Positions 1 to 5,361 of a stretch of 6,838 bases of DNA are shown one piece after another (the stretch's first letter is position 1; every line of letters starts with the position of its first letter). Under the pieces are notes generated by a model. The model had not been told where the DNA came from, did no database searches, and worked only from the letters and a program-made list of their open reading frames with translations. The position numbers were made by a program, and so were the translations under genes. This DNA is from Chromatiales bacterium (GTDB taxonomy: Bacteria > Pseudomonadota > Gammaproteobacteria > SZUA-140), in the NCBI GenBank assembly GCA_031285245.1, contig JAITWN010000072.1:1-6838 (forward strand), given 5' to 3'.

Positions 1-203
1 AGCGCTAACGCCAGCAGCGCAAGCGCCGAACCGACCGCGACCAGCGCACCTTCCCGCCATCCCTTGCGCAAACCCACCAAGGCGAGCGCACCACCCGCCA
101 CATGGCTAAGCGGAGGCACCAGCGCGGTGAACGCCGTCGCAAGGACAGTAACCAGCAAGGCGTTCAGACGTCCACGGAGGATAAAATTGGCAAGTGCCCG
201 CAT
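1..203 (-). CDS. Conserved integral membrane protein of the rpsF-rpsR operon, N-terminal part (partial)
   Basis: The first 67 codons of a minus-strand gene are present; the rest lies beyond the left edge. The translation begins MRALANFILRGRLNALLVTV and continues with a second hydrophobic stretch (SHVAGGALALVGLRKG) and a third (GALVAVGSALALLALA), so it is a polytopic inner-membrane protein. Position and opening sequence match the membrane protein of unknown function that lies between rpsR and rplI in pseudomonads. That match is from memory, not a search. The ATG at 201-203 is the only reasonable start, because an in-frame TAA lies 18 nt upstream. No good ribosome-binding site is seen; the nearest purine run (GGATAAG) is too far away. 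Translation may therefore be weak or coupled to upstream events. Function is unknown. Confidence 0.8.
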   Translation of the reverse strand, partial: MRALANFILRGRLNALLVTVLATAFTALVPPLSHVAGGALALVGLRKGWREGALVAVGSALALLALA

Positions 204-235
204 GAGCGTACCAGTTACTTATCCTGATTCGCCGC

Positions 236-261
236 TCGGGCACCGGCAAACCAGTGCCCGA
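236..261 (-). promoter_or_regulatory. Intercistronic RNA hairpin between rpsR and the membrane-protein gene
   Basis: In the minus-strand transcript, UCGGGCAC pairs perfectly with GUGCCCGA (8 bp). The inner bases extend this with UGG/CCG (one U-G) to an 11-bp stem closed by a UUUG tetraloop. No U-tract follows, so it is not a standard intrinsic terminator. The likely role is to stabilise the rpsF-rpsR mRNA 3' end or mark a processing site, letting ribosomal proteins be expressed above the membrane protein. That role is inferred. Confidence 0.55.
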
Positions 262-299
262 ACAGCCGCGGTACCAAGACTAGTAGTAGCAGGTCAGAT

Positions 300-539
300 C
301 TAATGCGAATCGCTATAAGGCAGCAGCGCGAGATGACGCGCACGTTTGATCGCGGTGGCGAGCTGACGCTGATACTTGGCACTCGTGCCGGTGATGCGGC
401 TTGGCACGATCTTACCGGTATCAAGGATATAGCCCTTCAGGGTCTGGATATCTTTGTAGTCGATTTCCTTGATCCCTTCCACCGTGAAACGGCAGAACTT
501 CTTGCGGCGGAAATTACCGCGCGGATTGCTATTGTTCAT
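300..539 (-). CDS. rpsR: 30S ribosomal protein bS18
   Basis: This 79-residue protein binds 16S rRNA in the central domain of the small subunit as a heterodimer with bS6. It carries the S18 signature in order: RRKKFCRFTVEG near residues 11-22, IDYKDIQTLKGYI at 26-38, GKIVPSRITGTSAKYQRQL near 42-60, and AIKRARHLALLPY at 63-75. Length is close to the roughly 75 residues usual in proteobacteria. The start ATG overlaps the rpsF stop in an ATGA (536-539). An AGGAG (546-550) lies 6 nt upstream, inside the rpsF 3' end, so the two proteins are made together as fits their 1:1 complex. The stop is TAG. Confidence 0.98.
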   Translation of the reverse strand: MNNSNPRGNFRRKKFCRFTVEGIKEIDYKDIQTLKGYILDTGKIVPSRITGTSAKYQRQLATAIKRARHLALLPYSDSH

Positions 540-910
540 CGCTCGCTCCTGCCCCGATCCCGATCTCGATATTGTCCTTCACCGTCTTCCTTGCCCGTCT
601 TGGCAAATGGCGAAGCTTCGGTCACCGCTTCGTCACGACTGATGACCAGATTACGAATCACCGCGTCGTTGAAACGGAATGCGCTGCCTAGTTCGTCAAG
701 CGTCTTGGCATCGACCTCGATATTCATGAGGACATAGTGGGCTTTGTGCACTTTATTGATGGGGTAAGCAAGCTGACGGCGGCCCCAGTCTTCCAAGCGG
801 TGGATAGCGCCACCGGCGGATTCGATCGTCGAGCGATAACGCTCGATCATGGCGGGAACCTGCTCGCTCTGGTCTGGATGAACCAGAAACACGACTTCGT
901 AGTGTCTCAT
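536..910 (-). CDS. rpsF: 30S ribosomal protein bS6
   Basis: This 124-residue protein is the partner of bS18 on the 16S rRNA central domain. The family fold is visible: the opening strand MRHYEVVFLVHPDQ (1-14), helix VPAMIERYRSTIE, the IHRLEDWGRRQLAYPINK segment (about 36-53), HAHYVLMNIE-type strand HKAHYVLMNIEVD, and FRFNDAVIRNLVI (about 78-90). The C-terminal tail after residue 100 is charged and low in complexity (GQYRDRDRGRSER), as in other proteobacterial S6 proteins. It does not end in Glu-Glu as the E. coli protein does, where RimK adds further glutamates. AAAGGAG (915-921) lies 4-5 nt before the ATG. The gene is first in its operon and appears to be controlled by the leader described at 915-962. 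Confidence 0.97.
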   Translation of the reverse strand: MRHYEVVFLVHPDQSEQVPAMIERYRSTIESAGGAIHRLEDWGRRQLAYPINKVHKAHYVLMNIEVDAKTLDELGSAFRFNDAVIRNLVISRDEAVTEASPFAKTGKEDGEGQYRDRDRGRSER

Positions 911-914
911 TGCG

Positions 915-962
915 CTCCTTTCGGATTTGGCAGCCTTCTACGATATGCAGTAAGGCAAGGAG
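915..962 (-). promoter_or_regulatory. Candidate S6:S18-binding autoregulatory leader of rpsF
   Basis: The minus-strand RNA can fold into an outer stem CUCCUU (957-962) with AAGGAG (915-920), which contains the rpsF Shine-Dalgarno. The inner hairpin is GCCUU (952-956)/AAGGC (933-937), continued by CUGC (947-950)/GUAG (938-941) around loop AUAUC, with one bulged A. The 3' side of the junction is the single strand UGCCAAAUCCGA (921-932), holding CCG at 922-924. A stem that hides the ribosome-binding site plus an unpaired CCG beside an inner hairpin is the arrangement published for the rpsF leader bound by the S6:S18 complex. The fold is read by eye; the assignment rests on recalled family features. 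Confidence 0.65.
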
Positions 963-1010
963 TTAACTGTTTGTTTTTTCTCTCAACCCCCATGGGGCGA
1001 GCGAAGGCGG

Positions 1011-1039
1011 ATTCTATAGGAATTCCCAGGCAGGAGCAA
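1011..1039 (-). promoter_or_regulatory. Sigma70-type promoter for rpsF-rpsR
   Basis: On the minus strand, TTGCTC (1034-1039) is followed after exactly 17 nt by TAGAAT (1011-1016). The -10 matches consensus at 5 of 6 positions and the -35 at 3 of 6. The predicted start near 1004 gives a leader of roughly 94 nt that contains the whole folded element. An 8-bp direct repeat CCAGGCAG (1026-1033 and 1042-1049) flanks the -35; I have no function for it. Confidence 0.5.
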
Positions 1040-1092
1040 TGCCAGGCAGCAGGCACCGCGCGCGACCAACCGCTTCGAGATTAGTGATTGTG

Positions 1093-1164
1093 CGATGCTG
1101 GGACATTTTTTTAAAACGCGGAGCCGCTGCGCGCCAACGGTTTTAAAAAAGTGTCCCAGCATCG
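1093..1164. repeat. Long-armed palindrome 1 with REP-like core
   Basis: Two 25-nt arms (1093-1117 and 1140-1164) are complementary except for one T/G pair (1106/1151). They enclose a 22-nt centre (1118-1139). On the plus strand the centre begins with GGAG (1120-1123). It continues with CCGCTG/CAACGG (1124-1129, 1135-1140), an imperfect stem around CGCGC. GGAG followed by an imperfect stem resembles a REP element. The T-rich and A-rich tracts lie inside the arms rather than after a stem, so a normal terminator is not indicated. The same core recurs, inverted, in the palindrome at 1232-1309. Confidence 0.85.
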
Positions 1165-1231
1165 CCCTCGCAAGGTCTACGCGTAATTCAGAAAACCGCG
1201 GTCTTTTTCTCGATGTATCGCAAAATCCTGA
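1165..1231. other. Spacer between the two palindromes, no gene seen
   Basis: Sixty-seven bases with no credible reading frame or start signal. There is a weak dyad, AGAAAA (1190-1195) with TTTTCT (1205-1210), around a CCGCGG palindrome. It could be a decayed relative of the neighbouring palindromes, but it lacks their core, so this is only a guess. The 40 bases between the second palindrome and the rlmB stop (1310-1349) also show nothing recognisable. Confidence 0.4.
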
Positions 1232-1309
1232 AGCGGCGCCTGGTGATGTTTTTCAGGACCGTTGGCGCGTAGCGGCTCCGTGTCCTGAAAAACATCACCG
1301 GGCACCGCT
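1232..1309. repeat. Long-armed palindrome 2, inverted copy of the same REP-like core
   Basis: Two 28-nt arms (1232-1259 and 1282-1309) are complementary except at 1237/1304 and 1241/1300. They enclose a 22-nt centre (1260-1281). This centre matches the reverse complement of the centre at 1118-1139 in 20 of 22 positions, and 24 of 26 if two arm bases on each side are counted. Here the GGAG and following stem read on the minus strand, so the two cores face in opposite directions as in paired REP units. The arms agree with those of the first palindrome at only about 14 of 25 aligned positions, yet each pair is self-complementary. It lies directly downstream of rlmB and may also act as a 3' end structure. 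Confidence 0.85.
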
Positions 1310-1349
1310 GACCACCAACTTTGAGCCAGTGAATCCAACCGCGACAAAC

Positions 1350-2117
1350 TCAGGGCACTTTCACCAAGCGCTGCCGCCTACTCTCAAACAAACAAATCCC
1401 CGAAGCGACGGAAACATTGAGACTCTCCACCGCGCCGGCCATCGGAATGGAGACCAACCAGTCGCAGTGCTCGCGCGTCAGGCGACGCAGCCCCGTGCCC
1501 TCGGCGCCGAGTACGAGCGCGATTGGTAGCGTCAGATCTGTTTCATAGAGCGATTGCGCGCCTTCGGCGGCGGCGCCAGCGATCCAGATGTCGGCGTCGC
1601 GCAACTGGCGCAGCGTGCGCGCGAGGTTGGTCACGCGCAGGAAAGGAATATGGCCGACTGCTCCGCTCGCTACTTTGCATACCACTGGAGTCAGTCCGGT
1701 GGCGCGATCTTTCGGCGCGATAACGGCATGGACGCCAGCGGCATCGGCTGTGCGCAGGCAAGCGCCGAGATTGTGCGGATCCTGCACGCCATCGAGCACC
1801 AGCAACAACGGCGGGCCTTCGATCGCCGCCAGCACATCATCGATATCGCCCTCATCGAGCGTCACCGCTTCGAGATCGAACTGCGCGATCACGCCCTGAT
1901 GACGGGCACCACCGGCGCGACGCTCGAGCTCATCGAGCGGGAGGCGACTGAGCCTGATGCCCTGCTCCGCTGCCAGCGTCTCGATGTCGGTATGACGCGG
2001 GTTGTGCGCACCATCTTGCAACCACACCGCGCGCACTGCACCGGGTTGGCGCCGGAGCAGCCCTGATACGGTGTGGATGCCACACAGCAATCCATCATTG
2101 CCCTTGCTGTCTTTCAT
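1350..2117 (-). CDS. rlmB: 23S rRNA (guanosine(2251)-2'-O)-methyltransferase RlmB
   Basis: A SPOUT-class (TrmH/SpoU) enzyme that transfers a methyl group from S-adenosylmethionine to the 2'-OH of G2251 in the 23S rRNA P loop. The 255 residues match the usual length of about 245-250. An N-terminal substrate-binding domain (about 1-80, with GIHTVSGLL and RHQGVIA) precedes the knotted catalytic domain. Its three motifs are visible: LDGVQDPHNLGACLRTADA at 108-126 with N116 and R122, LVLGAEGTGLR at 201-211 with E206, and IPMAGAVESLNVSVA at 224-238 with S232 and N234. The gene starts 19 nt after the rnr stop, so the two form an operon. The only start in frame near this point is ATG 2115-2117. Its ribosome-binding site is weak (GGTGGTGGG), suggesting coupling to rnr translation. 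Confidence 0.96.
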   Translation of the reverse strand: MKDSKGNDGLLCGIHTVSGLLRRQPGAVRAVWLQDGAHNPRHTDIETLAAEQGIRLSRLPLDELERRAGGARHQGVIAQFDLEAVTLDEGDIDDVLAAIEGPPLLLVLDGVQDPHNLGACLRTADAAGVHAVIAPKDRATGLTPVVCKVASGAVGHIPFLRVTNLARTLRQLRDADIWIAGAAAEGAQSLYETDLTLPIALVLGAEGTGLRRLTREHCDWLVSIPMAGAVESLNVSVASGICLFESRRQRLVKVP

Positions 2118-2136
2118 ACGCTGCCCACCACCGCCA

Positions 2137-4419
2137 TCATCCTGCGCTCTTTTCCTTTTTTCTGCGCTTGCCGCGGCTGCGTTTCTTCTTGCCGGCGCGC
2201 GGTGCTGGCTTTTCCGCTTCTTCTTGCTTGCGCGCGCGGCGCGCTGACTGTACTGGCATGAAGTCTATAGTGCGTTCGTCGAGATCGACACGCGCCACTT
2301 TCACGCGCATGCGATCAGACAGACGATACTGTGCGCCCGTGCGTTCGCCATAGAGCAACTGACGAATCGGATCGTAGTGATAATAATCGTCGCCAAGATT
2401 GGTGATGTGCACCAAACCCTGCACATAGATGTCATCAAGTTCGACGAAGAGACCAAAGCTAGTCACGCCGGTGATGATGCCATCAAACTCACCGCCGACC
2501 TCATGCATCATGTATTCGCACTTGAGCCAATCGGTGGCATCGCGCGTTGCTTCATCGGCGCGGCGTTCGGTCATCGAGCAGTGATCACCGATGCTTTGCA
2601 TTTCCGTCGACGTATAGATGAAGTCTTCGGCATTGCCACCACCCAGCGCGTGGCGAATGGCGCGGTGCACGAGCAAATCAGGATAGCGACGGATCGGTGA
2701 AGTGAAATGCGTGTAGGCTTCGAGCGCGAGGCCGAAGTGACCGGTGTTTTCGCTGCCGTACATCGCCTGCGCCAAGCTGCGCAGGAGCACGGTTTCAATC
2801 AGACGCCGTTCGGGACGCTCTGCCACTTCGCCCAGCAATTGGGCGTAGTCGCGCGGCTCGGGCTGTTCACCGCCACCAAGCACGAGACCAAAACCACCAA
2901 GGAAACTGCGCAGATCTTCGAGCTTCTGCGGATTAGGACCAGGATGCGTGCGATAGAGCGCGGGCAATTCGCGTTCGAGCAGAAATTCCGCTGCCGCCAC
3001 GTTCGCCGCGATCATGCAATGCTCGATCAAACGATGAGCATCATTACGCTGCACTGGCACGATGCGCGCAATCTTGCGCCCTTCCCCGAAGACGATGCGT
3101 GTCTCATTGGAGTCGAAATCGATTGCGCCGCGCTTCTCCCGCGCCTTCAGCAGCAATTGATAGAGCTTATGCAGATTGCGCAGATGCGCCGCCAGCGCGC
3201 CATGCTTGGCCTGCGTCTCGGCGTCTTCATCCTTGTTTTCAAGGATGCGCGCTACTTCATCGTAAGTGAGACGCGCATGCGAGCGCATCACCGCCGAGAA
3301 GAAACGATGGCTTTTGATTAGCCCGGTCGAACCTATGCGCATTTCGCAGACCATGCACAAACGATCGACCTGCGGACGCAATGAACAGAGATGATTCGAC
3401 AGCGCCTCGGGCAACATTGGAATGACGTGACCGGGAAAATAGACTGAATTTCCGCGCAGCCGCGCTTCTTCGTCGAGCGCCGAACCCGGCCGCACGTACC
3501 AGGAGACATCGGCAATCGCGACCAGCAGACGCCAGCCGCGCCCATCACGCTCGCAATAGACAGCGTCGTCAAAATCCTTGGCGTCATCGCCATCGATGGT
3601 GACCAGCGGTACATCCCGCAGATCCTCACGCCCAGCGATTCCTTCCGGCGCCACTTCCTGCGCGAACTCCGCCGCCTCGCGTTCGACCTCGGCCGGCCAG
3701 CGATCAGGCAGCTCGTGACTGCGGATAGCGATCTCCACTTCCATCCCCGGCGCCATGCGATCACCGAGAATCTCAGTGATATGACCGACCGGCTGGGAAT
3801 GCGCGCTGGGTTGCTCGGTGATGACAGCAACCACGATCTGACCTTCAAGCGCGCCGCCACTCTGATCCGGCGGAATCACGATTTCCTTGGAGATGCGTTT
3901 GTTGCTCGCCACGACGAAACCAAGACCGCCCTCGACGTAATAGCGCCCCACCACTTCATGCGTATTGCGCTCCAGCACTTCGACCAGCGCGCCTTCGCGG
4001 CGGCCGCGTCGATCGGCGCCGATCAAGCGCACCAGCACACGGTCACCATGCAGCACCGGACGCATATGGCGAGCGGTAAGAAAGACATCGTCGCTGCCAT
4101 CATCCGGCACCAGAAAGCCGAAACCATCGGGATGACCGATGACGCGCCCGCGCACCAGATTCATCTTGCTGACAACGCCATAGCGACCACGGCGATTGCG
4201 AACCAACTGGCCATCGCGCTCCATGGCATTGAGGCGGCGACGCAGCGCCTCGACATCGACTTCGTCATTCAGTTCGAGCTCGCTCGCAAGCTGCTCCAGA
4301 CTGAGCGGAGTATTGCGCTCTTCCAGGTAGGCCAGAATAAATTCGCGACTCTTGATCGGCCGTTCGTATTTGCGCGCTTCACGCGCGGCGTGGGGGTCTG
4401 TCTTTGGGGGAGGATTCAT
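2137..4419 (-). CDS. rnr: Ribonuclease R, 3'-5' exoribonuclease
   Basis: RNase R degrades structured RNA from the 3' end and acts in rRNA quality control, mRNA turnover and tmRNA-linked decay. Domains in order over 760 residues: winged helix (about 24-83, SREFILAYLEE to GRYGVV), two cold-shock/OB domains (about 88-150 with GFGFLVPDD, and 158-230 with GFVVASNKR), the RNB catalytic domain (about 262-600), S1 (about 643-722, FDGIITGVTSFGLFVEL), and a Lys/Arg-rich tail (726-760). Metal-binding aspartates sit in IDGDDAKDFDDA as D276, D282, D284 and D285. The family signature HFTSPIRRYPDLLVHRAIRH is at 571-590, with the RNA-contacting arginines in SPIRRYPDL. It is somewhat shorter than the E. coli enzyme (about 813 residues), mostly at the ends. 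AAGG (4422-4425) lies just before the ATG. Confidence 0.97.
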   Translation of the reverse strand: MNPPPKTDPHAAREARKYERPIKSREFILAYLEERNTPLSLEQLASELELNDEVDVEALRRRLNAMERDGQLVRNRRGRYGVVSKMNLVRGRVIGHPDGFGFLVPDDGSDDVFLTARHMRPVLHGDRVLVRLIGADRRGRREGALVEVLERNTHEVVGRYYVEGGLGFVVASNKRISKEIVIPPDQSGGALEGQIVVAVITEQPSAHSQPVGHITEILGDRMAPGMEVEIAIRSHELPDRWPAEVEREAAEFAQEVAPEGIAGREDLRDVPLVTIDGDDAKDFDDAVYCERDGRGWRLLVAIADVSWYVRPGSALDEEARLRGNSVYFPGHVIPMLPEALSNHLCSLRPQVDRLCMVCEMRIGSTGLIKSHRFFSAVMRSHARLTYDEVARILENKDEDAETQAKHGALAAHLRNLHKLYQLLLKAREKRGAIDFDSNETRIVFGEGRKIARIVPVQRNDAHRLIEHCMIAANVAAAEFLLERELPALYRTHPGPNPQKLEDLRSFLGGFGLVLGGGEQPEPRDYAQLLGEVAERPERRLIETVLLRSLAQAMYGSENTGHFGLALEAYTHFTSPIRRYPDLLVHRAIRHALGGGNAEDFIYTSTEMQSIGDHCSMTERRADEATRDATDWLKCEYMMHEVGGEFDGIITGVTSFGLFVELDDIYVQGLVHITNLGDDYYHYDPIRQLLYGERTGAQYRLSDRMRVKVARVDLDERTIDFMPVQSARRARKQEEAEKPAPRAGKKKRSRGKRRKKEKSAG

Positions 4420-4436
4420 TGCCTTCGCTTATTGAT

Positions 4437-4456
4437 CCCGACAACCATCGGTCGGG
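4437..4456 (-). promoter_or_regulatory. Dyad in the rnr leader / upstream edge of the tRNA promoter
   Basis: CCCGAC (4437-4442) and GTCGGG (4451-4456) form a perfect 6-bp inverted repeat with an 8-nt loop. On the minus strand it would fold in the rnr 5' leader, 12 nt upstream of the AAGG. On the plus strand it ends one base before the tRNA -35 box. It could be an RNA structure or a protein-binding dyad; the sequence does not decide. Confidence 0.4.
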
Positions 4457-4457
4457 T

Positions 4458-4486
4458 TTGACATTATGACATCGTCTGGGTAAAGT
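4458..4486 (+). promoter_or_regulatory. Promoter of tRNA-Leu(CAG)
   Basis: A perfect -35 box TTGACA (4458-4463) is followed after 17 nt by TAAAGT (4481-4486), a 4/6 match to the -10 consensus. The discriminator that follows is GC-rich (TGCGCGG), as at stable-RNA promoters under stringent control. The predicted start near 4493 leaves a 5' leader of about 40 nt for RNase P to remove. Confidence 0.7.
4463..4468 (-). promoter_or_regulatory. Possible -10 element for rnr-rlmB
   Basis: On the minus strand this reads CATAAT, a 5/6 match to the -10 consensus, about 45 nt before the rnr start. No good -35 box is found at 16-18 nt, so the call is weak. It shares one base with the -35 box of the divergent tRNA promoter; if used, the two polymerases would compete for the same DNA. 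Confidence 0.3.
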
Positions 4487-4496
4487 TGCGCGGTCT

Positions 4497-4522
4497 TACG
4501 GCAGCCGGTTCTCCTCGCCGTA
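4497..4522 (+). other. Hairpin in the pre-tRNA 5' leader
   Basis: TACGGC (4497-4502) and GCCGTA (4517-4522) pair over 6 bp around a 14-nt loop, just downstream of the predicted start and 9 nt before the mature tRNA 5' end. It may shape RNase P processing of the precursor. Inferred from complementarity only. Confidence 0.35.
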
Positions 4523-4531
4523 TGTTCACCC

Positions 4532-4618
4532 GCCGAGGTGGTGAAATTGGTAGACACGCTAGCTTCAGGTGCTAGTGGGGGAAACCCCGTGGAGGTTCAA
4601 GTCCTCTCCTCGGCACCA
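4532..4618 (+). tRNA. tRNA-Leu, anticodon CAG (decodes CUG)
   Basis: A class II tRNA with a long variable arm. The acceptor strands GCCGAGG (4532-4538) and CCTCGGC (4608-4614) pair fully, followed by discriminator A and an encoded CCA (4616-4618). The anticodon stem CTAGC/GCTAG encloses loop TTCAGGT (4564-4570), giving anticodon CAG at 4566-4568. The variable arm folds as GGGG(GAAA)CCCC and the T loop is TTCAAGT. The D region and anticodon arm match the well-known E. coli tRNA-Leu(CAG) closely. No clear terminator follows; the transcript faces the convergent toxin gene about 80 nt away. Confidence 0.97.
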
Positions 4619-4699
4619 CGCCTTAAATAAGCTTCAACACCAGTATGTTTTGAAACGCGCCATCACCGCGACGCTTATCGCTCCTGCTCTCTTCCACGC

Positions 4700-5080
4700 T
4701 CAACGCAGCATCCGGATGCTGAGATCCGCGCGCAGATGTTCCCAAGCGCGATCGGCAGTCACCGTCTCAAGGCCACGCTCGATAGCGAGCGCGAGGCAAG
4801 CACGATTCGCCAGAGACAATGCGCTGCCATGAGTTTCCTCACCGAGGTGCGCTGCGGTTTCAGCATGCTCGGCGGTGAAAGGCACGATATCAAGCCCGAG
4901 CTCAGCAAGCAGTGTGCGAGCGGCGCCCGCATCGAAACCCTGACGAGCCGCGCGCTGCGCGACTTCATTCCAGGCGATGGCGCTGATGCAAGCATCACCA
5001 ATCATAGTGCGCACTTCTTCCCAACCCGGTTCGCGATGCAGATAAGCGAGCACCGCGGAAGCGTCAAGCACGCGACTCAT
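4700..5080 (-). CDS. PIN-domain toxin of the VapC type, one catalytic Asp replaced by Asn
   Basis: VapC-like PIN toxins are metal-dependent ribonucleases that cut specific RNAs, often tRNA or rRNA, when not held by their antitoxin. The 126-residue frame is one PIN domain: VLDASAVLAYL at 4-14 with D6, WNEVAQ at 37-42 with E39, SLANRACLALA at 89-99, and TVTADRAWEHL at 106-116 with D110. The third segment normally reads SLxDRACLALA; here residue 92 is Asn (codon AAT at 4805-4807). Loss of that acidic residue would be expected to weaken or abolish nuclease activity. The ATG at 5078-5080 overlaps the antitoxin stop as ATGA. A GTG at 5125 would add 15 residues translated from the upstream minisatellite and is less likely. 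AGGA (from the last repeat unit) serves as ribosome-binding site. Confidence 0.88.
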   Translation of the reverse strand: MSRVLDASAVLAYLHREPGWEEVRTMIGDACISAIAWNEVAQRAARQGFDAGAARTLLAELGLDIVPFTAEHAETAAHLGEETHGSALSLANRACLALAIERGLETVTADRAWEHLRADLSIRMLR

Positions 5081-5349
5081 ACGTTTTCCTGACGCTGGTT
5101 TTCCTGGCACTGATTTTCTTGACACATGTTTTCTTGACGCTCGCTTTCCTGACGACAGTCTGCTGGCGCGTCAAACATTTCCCACAGCCGCTTTTCGACA
5201 TGTTCCCGACGCTCAAACAACAAACCGTCATCAGATACGCGCGCGATCAGCCGATCTCCTGGGTTGAGATTCATTGTCTTGCGCAAAAAGGCTGGAATCA
5301 CGATTCTGCCCTGCGCACCCAACTGGACTTCATTGGCTCTATCTGCCAC
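5077..5349 (-). CDS. AbrB/MazE/SpoVT-type antitoxin (VapB-like) with pentapeptide-repeat tail
   Basis: The 90-residue antitoxin is partner of the overlapping PIN toxin and probable repressor of the pair. Residues 7-49 form a swapped-hairpin AbrB DNA-binding domain: EVQLGAQGRIVIPAFLRK, then LNPGDRLIARVSDDGLLFER. A short helix (HVEKRLWEMFDA, 50-61) follows. From about residue 66 the tail is a repeat of five residues, xxQEN (ERQEN, MCQEN, QCQEN, QRQEN), in the place where relatives usually carry an acidic toxin-binding helix ending in a degradation-prone tail. The start is GTG 5347-5349, chosen because AAGGAG (5356-5361) lies 6 nt upstream and the AbrB domain begins right after. A longer frame from 5490 runs through operator-like DNA and has no domain support. 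Confidence 0.88.
   Translation of the reverse strand: MADRANEVQLGAQGRIVIPAFLRKTMNLNPGDRLIARVSDDGLLFERREHVEKRLWEMFDAPADCRQESERQENMCQENQCQENQRQENV
5083..5157 (-). repeat. Five tandem 15-bp repeats inside the antitoxin 3' end
   Basis: Units at 5083, 5098, 5113, 5128 and 5143 each span 15 bp. On the plus strand they read GTTTTCCTGACGCTG, GTTTTCCTGGCACTG, ATTTTCTTGACACAT, GTTTTCTTGACGCTC and GCTTTCCTGACGACA. The unit is a multiple of three, so copy-number change keeps the antitoxin in frame. The unit is also open in the toxin frame. Each unit carries AGGAAA or AAGAAA on the minus strand, and the last one provides the toxin ribosome-binding site. A more degenerate sixth unit may follow at 5158. 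Confidence 0.85.
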
Positions 5350-5361
5350 ACCATTCTCCTT

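Noticed and set aside
1093..1309. Integron attC sites or ordinary intrinsic terminators
   Set aside because: No GTTRRRY-type core lies at the stem feet and no cassette gene or integrase is near. The T tracts are inside the arms rather than after a stem.
1095..1529. Plus-strand 144-codon frame running through both palindromes and into rlmB
   Set aside because: It crosses both palindromes and the end of rlmB, has no ribosome-binding site, and its translation shows no domain; it is a shadow frame.
2707..4461. Long plus-strand frames opposite rnr (2707-3321 and 3715-4461)
   Set aside because: They are antisense shadows of a GC-rich, fully conserved RNase R gene; no start signals or recognisable domains.
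4640..4690. Terminator for the toxin gene
   Set aside because: On the minus strand only a 4-bp CGCG stem with a 7-nt loop precedes a broken T run; too weak to call.
5081..5125. Longer start (GTG 5123-5125) for the PIN toxin
   Set aside because: The added 15 residues are only the minisatellite read in another frame, while the ATG at 5080 gives the usual ATGA overlap and starts right before the first PIN strand.
5083..5172. CRISPR-like array
   Set aside because: The 15-bp units are contiguous with no spacers and lie in a coding frame; this is a minisatellite.
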